Shown: positions 22,601 to 33,200 of the stretch, piece by piece
How positions within the stretch are numbered: the stretch's first letter is position 1
Layout of the letters: each line of letters opens with the position of its first letter
Assembly (NCBI GenBank): GCA_016081115.2
Contig: CM071928.1
Coordinates: 55,373,950 to 55,437,949, forward strand
Length of the DNA stretch: 64,000 nucleotides
Direction: 5' to 3'
DNA from: Rehmannia glutinosa
Taxonomy: Eukaryota > Streptophyta > Magnoliopsida > Lamiales > Orobanchaceae
The notes under the pieces: model-generated
The model's input: only the letters and a program-made list of their open reading frames with translations
Database searches by the model: none
Told to the model about the DNA's origin: nothing
Position numbers and translations under genes: made by a program

Positions 22601-23675
22601 TATCCTGATGTATTTCCAGACGATCTTCCCGGATTACCACCTGACCGTGAGATCGAGTTTTGTTATTGACCTACTTCCAGGAACGTCTCCCATCTCTAAA
22701 GCTCTTTACCACATGGCTGCAGTTGAATCGAAAGAATTAAAGGTACAATTGCAGGAGTTGCTAGATAAAGGCTTCATTAGACCTAGCTACTCGCCATAGG
22801 GTGCTCCAGTCTTGTTTGTGCAAAAGAAGGACGGTACGATGAGATTGTGTATTGACTATCGAGAACTAAACAAAGTTACAATCAAGAATAAATATCCGCT
22901 ACCTCGAATCGATGATTTATTTGATCAACTTCAAGGTGCAGTTGTATTTTCGAAGATTGACTTACGATCCAGGTACCATTAGTTGAAAATAAAAGAAGAT
23001 GATATATCGAAGACAGCATTCAGCACGAGGTATGGACACTATGAATTCTTGGTGATGTCGTTTGGGTTGACTAACGCCCCATCAGCTTTCATGGACTTGA
23101 TGAATCGGGTGTTTAAAGATTTTCCAAATAAATTCGTTATTGTATTTATCGATGATATCTTAATCTACTCTAGAACAAAAGAGGAGCACGCTGAACACCT
23201 AAGAATAGTGTTAGAGGTCCTGAAGGCAAAACAATTACATGCCAAATTTAAGAAATGTGAATTCTGGTTAGATCAAGTAGTGTTCTTCGGACATGTTGTG
23301 TCTAGAGTAGGAATCTCAGTTGACCCAAGCAAAGTCGAGGCTGTCAATAATTGGTCACCACCTACGAATCCTTCAGAGGTACGTAGTTTTCTTAGTTTAG
23401 CTGGCTACTATCGCCGATTTGTGGAAGGATTCTCTAGGATTGCTATGCCTTTAACACAATTAACCAGAAAGAGTGTCTCATTCAAATGGACAGAGGCATG
23501 CGAACAAAGTTTTCAAGAATTAAAGAAGAGATTGACTTCAACACCTATTCTATCAATCCCATCAGGTACTGGAGGTTTTATAGTATATAGCGATGCTTCA
23601 AAGAATGGCTTGGGATGCATATTGATGCAAAATGGTAAAGTGATTTTATATGCGTCTAGACAATTGAAGGACCAT
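22500..23675 (+). pseudogene. Element C reverse transcriptase and start of RNase H
   Basis: RT blocks appear in order: the linker YFQTIFPDYHLTVR (frameshifted), LQELLDKGFIRPSYSP followed by a stop at 22798, FVQKKDGTMRLCIDYRELNK, SKIDLRSRYH followed by a stop at 22979, then an open 22983-23675 with FGLTNAPSAFMDLMNRVF, the catalytic FIDDILIYS (near 23146) and FFGHVVSRVGISVDPSK. The RNase H start follows (GFIVYSDASKNGLGCILMQN, with one catalytic Asp), ending at ASRQLKDH. Two stops in the finger and palm regions inactivate it. Confidence 0.9.
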
Positions 23676-24059
23676 TTACTTTCAGCACATTTACTTTCTT
23701 GCATACTTACATCGTATCTACTGTTAGAATCATATTTGCCATCCAACTGATTAATAACCAAGTGCTAAAAATCAAGTGTTAAAACAAGCTAAAATCTAAT
23801 CAAGTGTGTTAAGTCTTCCGCTGATAAAACCAAACCAGCCTAGGTAAGTTTAGGTTAAACAATCGAGTTATTCTATCAACGACTCTATCAAGTATGTTGA
23901 GTGGCTAACTTAGCTGAATAACCAATTTAGTTGCCCCTCAAGGACACAACTGTTTGAGTCAACTCTGTTGTAATTTTTAAAAGGACTAAAATCGAAAATT
24001 TGGTAAGGTTTATTCAAATCCCCCCTTCTAAACCTTACTCACACCCCTTGGGACCCACA
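23676..24059 (+). repeat. Element D 5' LTR, 3' remnant only
   Basis: About 385 bases matching 35858-36242 of the 3' LTR almost end to end, starting in 'ctttcagcacatttac' and ending in 'gggacccaca'. The first 610 or so bases of the LTR are missing. The left edge is the broken RNase H of element C, with no target duplication, so a deletion rather than a clean insertion made this join. Confidence 0.9.
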
Positions 24060-24061
24060 AG

Positions 24062-24073
24062 TGATATCAGAGT
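24062..24073 (+). other. Element D primer-binding site, mutated
   Basis: tgatatcagagt lies two bases after the LTR end. It differs from the canonical tggtatcagagc at the third base and the last base. The context matches A (6441-6452), where the site is canonical. Confidence 0.8.
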
Positions 24074-24185
24074 GGTTGGTTCATTGAGTCTTCCGCACTG
24101 GTTACTGAACTAGATCTCTATCTTTTCAAAAAGGTTTTAAACACTCGCATTTTCTAAATCTTTCATTTTAAGCAAAGTTATTATC

Positions 24186-25210
24186 ATGGAAGCAAATCTG
24201 GCACGCATTCTTATGTTCACTGTCGAAGAATTTGACGATTGGAAAATTCGTATGCAGGCTCATATATCTGCATTACATGATGAAATGTGGCTTGTGATAG
24301 AGGATGGGCCACTGCAAATACCTAAAGTGAACACGGCTGCAATAAGAGCAGCTGCAGCTGAAGGAGAAGAAGCTGCTGCTGAGGAAAGAGCAACCATGGT
24401 TGGAAAACCAAGATCTGAGTGGACTAATGAGGATAGGAGGGGATACAACTTGGACAATGTGGCCAAGGACATACTCTACAAGACATTGGACAAAGCAATG
24501 TTCAATAAAGTCAAATCTTGAAAATCTGCAAAAGAAATCTGGAATAAACTAACTTTAATTTGTGAAGGATCAGAACAAATTAAAGAAAATAAATTGTCTG
24601 TTGCTGTTCAAAAATTTGAAAATTTCAAAAGGCTTGCATGTGAAACCATGGATCACCGGATGCCGTTCACTGAAATCACAAATGAGCTTTCATCTCTTGG
24701 GAAGGAATACACACAATAGGAGGTTTATGAAGATCTTAAGGAGCCTCACAGCTGAATGGGAAATGAAGACTATGGCCCTGAGACATTCCATGGACCTCTC
24801 AAGAACATCTAACCATGAGCTATTCTCAGACCTCAAAGCCTATGAGTTTGAGCTGAGAAGAAAAGAGCAAGAGGAGACAAACAGTACCCGGACACCAGAC
24901 CGATGGCCAAGGATGGAAAGAGAGTTGAACCCAAGGAAGCCATAGACCAGGAGGAAATTGCCCTAATGGTTAAAAGATTCAACAAGTTCTTCAATAAGAA
25001 CTATAAAAGAAACAAGGGTGAAACCTCCAGGAGATATTCAGCTCCCTCCAAGTCAATGGAAGATAGGCCACCCAAGAGAGCTGAGCATCAAAGGGTTGAA
25101 TATCGTAGAGCCGATAACCCAAGAACAAAAGAGTCGATCAAAGGGTGAGAACCCGTGTTGAACCGCTAGACAATCTGGACATTTTGCGCTTGATTGTTCC
25201 TATCCACCAC
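24186..25210 (+). pseudogene. Element D gag
   Basis: The ATG at 24186 opens MEANLARILMFTVEEFDDW, 111 codons long, ending at a stop after FNKVKS. Reading through, the UBN2-type core follows (KSAKEIWNKLTLICEGSEQI, then EITNELSSLGKEY and LTAEWEMKTMALRHSMDLS), then the basic FNKFFNKNYKRNKGETS segment at 24990-25025. The zinc knuckle (about 25158-25207) has lost its CxxC part through a stop, although SGHFALDC is intact. At least two stops and two frameshifts are present. Confidence 0.85.
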
Positions 25211-26505
25211 TCAACAAATATAGGAATGAAGAAGAAAGAAAAGTCTTCAGAGAGAGAAGACATGAAAAATAAGAAAGCCATGTTGGCTGCTGAGAATGCT
25301 GAGACAACCAAGTCTAAAGAAGCAGTAGACTCAGAGAGTAGTGAAGCTGACTACTCAAGTGATTCTGAGGAAGAGCCTATGATTTGCCTCATGGCTAAAG
25401 AACAAGATCAACCAGATCAAGAAGATGAGGTACACTCTAACTCATCTCATTCAGATTCAAGTGATAGTGACTGTGATACACACACTTCATTAGGCAAAAT
25501 GATGAAAGATTTTGAACACATAAAATCCTCACAGACAACTCTAAATGAGGAAAACGAATGACTTAAAAGCCAAAACTCACAAATGACTAAAGAGCCGAGT
25601 ACTCACGAGTCACATAGCCGATTAGAACACTAAGTTGAAGGCTTAGAATGCTTAGATCATAGCAGAGTTAGCTTCTATAGAAAAGAGGGAAAAAGATCTC
25701 AAAAATATGATTGCCTCATTTACAAAGGCATCCAAATCATTGGATGATCTTATCATGAGTCAAAAAGAATGTGGAAATAAGACATGCATATGATTTAATT
25801 CCTTTGTGCATGGTCAAACTCCAAGAGTGATTTTGGAAAAAGGATCTTCAAGTAATGAAGCATCTCAAAAATCCAAAACACCTAATGTTGCACCCACGTT
25901 CACTCCAAAGCACAATCACAAACAAACTGGCCTTGGATATAAAGGGAAAGGAAAATAGCCAGTTGAGTATGCTGAGAGGACAACTGAGAAGAAATCCAGC
26001 CGAGTTCCTCAACAAACTCCAAATAGAAAATACTCTATGAAAAGCAAACAAAGCTACCAAAACCCCCAGAAGTTTCATCAGAGAAACACACATGATGGTA
26101 ATGGTAGAAACTATCCAAACTATGCTGATTGGAATACTGTGAAACATCAGCAAAGACCAATGGAATACAAGCCTAGATGGCAATGACCTAAAACTCAGCA
26201 AAGGTCATTCCAAAGGCAAAAGTGCTATTATCAGCACACTTATGCACCCAATCACTACACTCAAAATTATCACAACTATCATAAGAAAGCAATTGCTAAA
26301 ACACACACACAGGCATACAGACAAAAGAGACAGCTGTATGAACCTAAAACCCCCAAGATATTTGCTAATGTGCACTATGATTATGGCACTGATAGATGGA
26401 AACCTCTTAGAGTCAAGTCCTTTGGCTATAGGTTGGTTGGATCATCTTATAGCACTAACCCCTCAGGACACAGGCAAGTATGGGTACCTAAAAACTGATT
26501 TCCTT
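25211..26505 (+). pseudogene. Element D gag-pol linker
   Basis: An acidic, Ser-rich part (25300-25560: SEADYSSDSEEEPMICLMAK, then QPDQEDEVHSNSSHSDSSDS) is followed by a coiled-coil-like stretch in broken frames and a basic Tyr/His/Gln-rich part (26040-26500). The latter keeps 'TQAYRQKRQLYEP' and 'HRQVWVPKN'-type text in shifting frames. It is homologous to 3996-5200 of A. No enzymatic motif is seen. Confidence 0.65.
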
Positions 26506-26507
26506 GA

Positions 26508-26940
26508 TTGCAGGTTCAAGGAATAGCTGAGTGCCAAGGAACCTGGTACATGGATAGTGGTTGTTCTAGACATATAACAGGAAACAAGAAAAACCTGTCA
26601 AGATTCAAGGAGATTAGATGTGCAAAAGTCATATTTGGAGGAAATGAAGCTCCAGGGGAAATCAAAGGCACAAGATCTATCAAGAAGAATGGATTAGAAA
26701 TCACAGATGTTGCTTATGTTGAAGGCCTCTACTTCAACCTGTTAAGCATCAGCCAACTCTCTGATAAAGGCTACGATTTTGGATTCAACATGGGAGTGTG
26801 CCAGATCAAAGATGCTGAATCAAATGAAATAGTGCTGCAAGGATCGAGACAGAAGAATATGTATGTGGTAGATTGGTTTACTGCTACACCAAGCACTTGT
26901 CTGCTAGGAAAGAGCACAGTGGAATCAAGTTGGATGTGAC
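26508..26940 (+). pseudogene. Element D pol: aspartic protease and pre-integrase start
   Basis: A 143-codon open frame holds the active site WYMDSGCSRHITGNKKNLS, AKVIFGGNEAPGEIKGT and LYFNLLSISQLSDKGYDFG, ending with SSWM and a TGA where B reads SSWLWNKKLSHL. The protease domain itself looks intact. The stop cuts it off from integrase. Confidence 0.9.
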
Positions 26941-27930
26941 ACAAGAAGCTGAGTCATCTGAATTTCAAAACAATCAACAAGCTTGCAAGGAGTCATCTTG
27001 TAGAAGGATTGCCAGACTCAGTGTACAAGAAAGTGAGTGTATGTGATGCATGCCAGATGGGAAAGCACATAAAGTCTTCATTCAAAGATATGCCAAGTCC
27101 TTCTTCAACAAAGATATTACATTTGTTGCATATGAATTTATTTGGTCCAGTTGAGCCAGCCAGCATAAGTGGAAAGAAATACACGTTGGTAGTGGTAGAT
27201 GACTACTCAAGATATACATGGAATATCTTCATGTGTAAAAAGAAGGAAACTTTGCAGAAGTTACCTCAACTGATGAAAAGAGTTCAAAATGAAAAGAGCC
27301 AAACCATTATAAAGATAAGATCTGACAGAGGAACTGAGTTTGTTAATGGGATAATAACTCAGATTGTGTTGAAAATGGAATTGCTCATGAGTTATCTCTG
27401 CACAAGAACTCCACAGCAGAATGGAGTGGCTTAAAGAAGGAATAGAACTCCCAAGTAAGTCAAGGACCATGTTAGCTTTGAAGGTGGATTGCTAAGAGAT
27501 TTTGGGTCAAGCCATTAACACAAAGATGCTATACTCAAAATAGATGCATGATCAACAGAAACCGACTAAGACTCCCTATGAGATTTGGACAGGAGAAAGC
27601 CAAATGTTGGATATTTCAGAATATTTGGATGTAAATGTTTCATCCACAACAATGGCAAATATAATTTGAAGGCTTTTGATGCTAAAGCTGATGAAGGTAT
27701 CTTTTTGGGATACTCATATGAGAACAAAGCCTATAGAGTGCTGAACAAAAGGACTATGGTTACCGAAGAGTCTATCCATGTGGTTTTTGATGAACCTAAT
27801 GTAAATAGAGAAGACATTGAAGAGTTAGCTGATAAGCTGAATCATCCAACTATACAAAAGAGTCCTTATGTTGAAGTTGAGGTAAGAGCAAGCAACCCGG
27901 ATGAAGATGAGACAAATTGAATCTCAAAGA
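26941..27930 (+). pseudogene. Element D pol: integrase with lost catalytic residues
   Basis: The zinc-binding part (KKLSHLNFKTINKLARSHL, CDACQMGKHIKSS) and core (27009-27434) are readable, but the first catalytic Asp of HMDLFGP reads Asn here (HMNLFGPVEPAS) and the catalytic Glu of NGVVER is a stop (NGVA then TAA at about 27432). The second Asp (IRSDRGTEFVNG) remains. The C-terminal block follows at 27585-27920 (RRKPNVGYFRIFGCKCF, DEGIFLGYSYENKAYRVLNK). Integration activity is therefore lost, independent of the frameshifts. Confidence 0.88.
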
Positions 27931-29000
27931 CACCGGAAAGTCTGCAAAATTGAATGAAGATGAAAGAGATGTTCAAGACAACTTAGTCATGCGAGACGGC
28001 TAAATCCAAACAGACTTACTCCAACTCGATGTTAGATGGTGAGAGATCATCCACCAGAGTTAGTTATTGGAGATGTTAGAGATGGCATAAGAACCAGATC
28101 CAGAGAAGAGAATGAAGCTATGTTCACTTGTTTTATTTCCCAAATAGAGCCTAAAGATGTGTATCAAGCATTGGATGACACACATTGGATTCAAGCCATG
28201 CAAGAAGAGCCGAATCAGTTTGAAAGAAACAAAGTATGGGAATTGGCGCAGAGGCCAACCCATCAGAATGTAATTGGCACAAAATGAGTTTTCAGAAATA
28301 AGATGAATGAGTAAGGATCTGTTGTAAGAAACAAAGCAAGATTGGTAGCCAAAGGGTATTGCCAAGAAGAGGGCATAGATTTTGATGAAACCTTTGCTTC
28401 TGTTGCAAGATTGGAAGCAATAAGGATGTTTCTTGCTTATGATGCACATAAGAACTTCACTGTGTATCAAATGGATGTGAAGAGTGCTTTTCTAAATGGA
28501 CTGTTAGAGAAAGAAGTCTATGTTGAACAACCTCCAAGTTTTGAGCAGAAAACTATTGGAGATAAGGTATATAAGCTCAAGAAAGGATTATATGGATTGA
28601 AACAAGCACCAAGAGCATGGTATGATACATTGTCTCAATTTCTAACTGACAATGGATTCACCAAATGCAAAGTTGATAGAACACTCTTCAGAATTCAAGA
28701 TGGAGAGAGTATACTGCTTGTTCAAATATATGTGGATGACATCATTTTCGGATCCACAAATAAAGAGCTGTGTGACAAGTTCTCAAACCTCATGCAAGGC
28801 AAATTTGAGATGAGAATGATGGGAGAGCTGACTTTCTTCCTAGGACTTCAAGTCAAGCAATTGAAGGATGGAACCTTCATAAGTCAGACAAAATATACCA
28901 GAGATTTGATAAAGAAATTTGGTATGGAAGAGAAGTCTTCTGTGAATATTCCAATGAACACATCAGTCAAGATGGACATGGATGCAGATGGCAAAGCTGT
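27931..29000 (+). pseudogene. Element D pol: linker and reverse transcriptase
   Basis: The linker keeps ELVIGDVRDGIRTRSREENE (28036-28287). After a stop in the KWVFRNK block (28286), a 274-codon frame from 28342 carries the whole palm: ARL/MVAKGYCQEEGIDF, YQMDVKSAFLNG with the first Asp, LYGLKQAPRAWYDTL and the catalytic box IYVDDIIFGS (about 28725-28755), then LTFFLGLQVKQLKDGTFISQ. The RT palm looks intact, but the polyprotein is interrupted upstream. Confidence 0.9.
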
Positions 29001-29799
29001 AGATCAAATCAGATATAGAGCTCTCATTGGATCATTGCTCTATCTAGCAGCCAGCAGGCCAGACGTCACCTTTGTACTCGGTGTATATGCAAGATTTCAA
29101 TCTGCACCAAAGGAGAGCCACATGACTGCAGCTAAGAGAATCCTAAGATATTTGAAGGGATACTAGGAAGTTGGCTTATGGTATCCAAAGGAAGGTGGAT
29201 TCAAGTTAATTGGTTACTCAGACTCAAACTATGCTGGATGTAGAGTTGACAGGAAGAGTATTTCAGGTACATTTCCAATGCTTGGAAATAGATTGGTTTC
29301 TTGGTTCAGTAAGAAACAAAATTCAATAGCCACATCCATAGCTAAAGCAGAGTACATAGCTGCGGGCAGCTGTTGTGCTCAAGTCTTATGGATGAGACAA
29401 CATCGGAGAGACTATGAGATTGAAGAAAGAGAGATTCCAATTATGTGTGATAACATTAGTGCTATTGCAATCACTCAAAATCCGGTGTTTCATTCAAGAA
29501 CTAAGCACATTGATGTCAGATATCATTTTATAAGAGATCATGTTGAAAAGAAAGACATCACTTTGGAATACATCTCAACTGATAAGCAGTTAGCTGATAT
29601 ATTCACAAAGCTTCTATGTGAATCAAGGTTTGAAGAACTCAAAAATGAATTAGGGTTAATTGAGTTGAGTTATTTTACTCAGAAGACTCAATCAACAGAG
29701 ATAAAAGATAAGAAATTTGAAAAAGATAAGGTTTCATGTTTCAGCCAAGTGAAAAAGCCTTGTCGGGAAGTCAGTTGTATAGAGTTTGCTGACAGCTGA
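29001..29799 (+). pseudogene. Element D pol: RNase H and read-through tail
   Basis: RNase H blocks run from LIGSLLYLAASRPDVTF through a TAG at 29164, GYSDSNYAGCRVDRKS (first Asp), IAKAEYIAAGSCC (Glu) and IPIMCDNISAIAITQNP (Asp), then HSRTKHIDVRYHFIRDHVEK and LADIFTKLLCES. In the array, RNase H ends GLIELS and stop. Here the stop is mutated and the frame continues about 45 codons to 29799. The catalytic residues are present apart from the TAG break. This is the uninterrupted template for the array's RNase H part. Confidence 0.88.
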
Positions 29800-30226
29800 G
29801 TTACTTCATAAGAAGAGAGAAGCAGAGTTAAGTCACTTTGGACATAAGTTGAATCATTTATGAGCTAAGTGACAAACACGCAGTCGTTTTAAATGAGCGG
29901 GAATGTTTTTAAGGATGACTTCAAATAATAATAATGACGAATATAAAAAAGCTTGCACAATAAACCATATGATTGGATATAAATGTCTTTCTTTGCATTA
30001 AATGTGAGGAATTAAATGCGGTTTTGATGTTTCAATCTTAACCGTTGATTTTGATCAAAAATTTCAAAATCCGAAATGTGTCCTTTCACGACCTTTATAT
30101 ATGGAAATTTGCATTTCTCTCACTACGCAAACTGTTCATCTTCAAAGCAAAGGAAAAATTCTCTCTGAAGCCCTAAGGTCTCTCAAAGCAAGTTCTTCAC
30201 TTTTCGTTCGGTAAAAATCTCTAGAA
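29800..30226 (+). promoter_or_regulatory. Element D pol to extra-ORF spacer with TATA-like box
   Basis: The non-coding leader of the extra ORF includes 'ctttatatatgg' at about 30103-30114, 120 bases upstream of the ATG, followed by a C/T-rich stretch with 'ctctcactacgc', as in a plant core promoter with a pyrimidine patch. The same arrangement occurs in every array unit. Sub-genomic or independent expression of the extra ORF from here is an inference; no transcript evidence is available. Confidence 0.45.
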
Positions 30227-33200
30227 ATGGCTCCAAAGTACGATTTTGTGAAACTTTCGAAGCAAATCCACACTGGTTCTTCAGTGGATTTCGATGGAAT
30301 GGTAAAGCAGGGTGTTGATGAGACCCTGGTTCTGAAAATAGCGGAGATGTTGGAAAAGTCTGGTCTCAAGGCTTTTCTGAATATGGAGTACTCTCATACC
30401 TACCTTGAGGAGGTAACTCAGTTCCACATTAACGCAGAAGTGCAGGACGATGAAATCAAAGCTTCCGTCCACATCAAGGTCATAAAACTCAGTGCAAAAA
30501 ACCTTGCTGAGCACTGTTTGTTGCACTCGGAAGGCATGAAGGAAATACACGAGGCTAATGTCGACTTGGCTGTTCCATGGAAGGAAATGGCCAAACCCGA
30601 GTGTGCTGCTAAAGTGGTTTACACAACTGACAAGAAGTTGCTGAAGGACGACTATCAGAAACTAATAGATGTCGTCTCTAAATGTGACGACATGAAGTTT
30701 GGCAGCTTCAATCAGCTGTCCAAGACAAAGCTGATCGTCATGGTTGCGATCATGCAAGGGAAGAAGGTTAACTGGGCTGAGTTTGTCTACAGCAGACTCT
30801 GCCAGAATGTGATAAACAAGACCTTTAAGGAGGGTGGGTCTTTTGGATGCTCACTTATATATGGCCTTGTCATTGGCCATTTGCTGGAAGTGAAGGGTGT
30901 TGCTCTCCGATATGGCAAGCCCTTTCACGTAAACAAGAAGATGTTCCGGGCAAACCTTTCCATGCCCAAAAGAGAGCTCACGCAAAGAAAGCTGATACCA
31001 GTGAGGGGGAATCAGCTGACCCCGAAGACACAACTGTGACCCCTCCCCCGAAGAAGAGAGCTGCCCAGCAGTGAAGCCAAATAAAGCACCTGCCCCTGCA
31101 GCCGAGTCACCTACCCGAGCAGCCGAGACTCCTACCCCTGCAGCCGAGTCACCTGCCCGAGTAACCGAGACTCATGCCCCTGCAGCAGAGACTGAGAAGG
31201 AATCTCAAATTCCTTCACCAGTCGTTAGAAGAAGAGGACTGCCAAGTCGAGGAAGGCAGCTCCCCCTAAGAAGAATACCCAAGCCCCCACCACTGATGAA
31301 TCTACTGAATCAGAACCTGAAGTCCCTCTGGTTTGTCCAAGAAAGAGAAGGCTGGTCAGGAATTATGACCTTGAGAAGATGGCTGAGTCTGCTACTCAGC
31401 TGGAAAAGGAAGCCGAGACTGCTGGTAATCAAGAAGCACAGTCTCCTGAAGTTATTGATGAATCGCGAAATCTCTTGACGGTGATCGCGAGATATCGATC
31501 GAAGACCAGTTTGTGAGGAAGCAATCGAGCGAGGAGAAAGAAGCAACAGACAATCAACCTGGCTTTGTTGAAAAAGTTGTCTCCCCGCCCACATCTAATG
31601 CTGATGCTTCTGAGGAAGAGCAAGGTCTTCTACCTCCCATTCAGAAAACCGGAGGTGAAGGTGAAGATGATGATGGCGATGTAATCATGTATTCTCCACT
31701 TTACCCAGATATTAAACGACGCTTACGAGAATGGAGAGCATGGAAACTGGCTCACTCAAGGGTGCAGTTCACTCACCCTGAGTGTATAGAATAAGAAGAA
31801 GAGTGCATGGACATCCTCCGTATGATAACTGCATGGACATCCTCCGTATGATAAAGGCGGATGAAAAGGATAAAGCGGAGGAGCGAGCCCGAGCATTGGA
31901 AAAATAAAAAATATGCGAAATTACAGGCTCTCCAGATCACACTCATACGCATCTTGATGTTCTCTCTGAAAGTGATGAGGATCCCACTGCTGCATCCGAG
32001 AAGCCAGATATGCAACAGGCTGTGAGGGAATCCAGAGCCATGCATGAGCAGCATCTGTTTGAAGGCCCAGGAGAGTCCTCACAATCTCTCCTGCAAATTG
32101 ATCCTCTGGGAGTGGTACATCAGATTGTATCAGATATTGCTGCAGCCACGTCCCCTATACAATCAGAGGATGGCTCCAAGGGAGATGGCGATAAAGCTGG
32201 GACGTTGGACACCCAAGCTGAGCCAACCCCTATAGAAGGTGTTCTCACACCTGCCCCGATGACTGAGCACTCAACGGATAAAGCCACGTCTCTGGAGAAG
32301 AGTGACCCAACAATCAGTCACTCAGCTGGTGAGCCAGCTGAGGGGGAAGCTCTCTCGACCACAACAGGGTTGGAGGTTGCTGTGGGAGACTCATCTTTGA
32401 AGCAAGGAGGCGAAGTTGAGAAGGAAAGTGAACAACAGCTGAGTGGCATTGACGAAGCTCGGACAACTGATTCTGTCTTAGCTGAAATGTCCACTGCTCT
32501 GAAGGCCAATGACACTGTTGATGCAGCCGAGGCACAGGATGGTGATGCCCCGGGAGTTAACACTCATGGCACATAAAGTGAAATCCAAGGAGTTGAGACT
32601 CCTATTGATGCGATTATCGAAGACCCTAAGACAGTTGAGATTGTCGAATGGAACACTGAAGGCCTCGTAGCAGTTGAGTCTACTGGGGTGTTGAAGGCCC
32701 AAGGGAGGTTGAGACTTCCCTGGGTAAGGGTCAAGAGACACAGAACATTCCTCCAAAGACACGTACGATGGCGATACGAGAAAGGAGAAAACGCTCATCA
32801 TGACTCCCAGGAAAACATAGATACATCATTTTTGGGATCAGAAGATGAAGCTGAGTCCACTCCGCTTGCAAATCCTACAGACTCAACTGAGCATGTTCTC
32901 AAAACTAAGAGCTAAATCAGTGAGAAAATGGCTCGCACGAAATTCAACTTTGATGATGAGCCAACTCCGCAAGTCTCATCATCATCCGATGACGCTGATG
33001 ATACAACTGAGGAAGAGATAATTCATTTAGAAAAGTCTACTGAGACTGAGGAAACTGTTCAGACAGCTGAGGCTCAGTCAGCTGGGCAACACATCACAAA
33101 TGCCCCAGATGGAACAAAGTCATCTCGTGACTTCCACAAATGGCGATAGCACGACTCCTTCAGCTCCGTCACAGGCTCACACAACTGTGAACATTGCCGA

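Larger units (their letters stand above)
17000..23675 (+). mobile_element. Element C: Ty3/gypsy retrotransposon, 5' LTR to RNase H, 3' part lost
   Basis: Plus-strand element with 5' LTR (17000-20798), a tRNA-Met type primer-binding site, gag with a zinc knuckle, protease, RT and the start of RNase H. RT directly follows protease and no integrase lies between them, which is the gypsy order. The element breaks at about 23675 in RNase H, right after ILYASRQLKDH, where it abuts the truncated LTR of D. Integrase, any chromodomain and the 3' LTR are missing, so the clade cannot be settled. Several stops and frameshifts interrupt the coding part. Confidence 0.88.
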
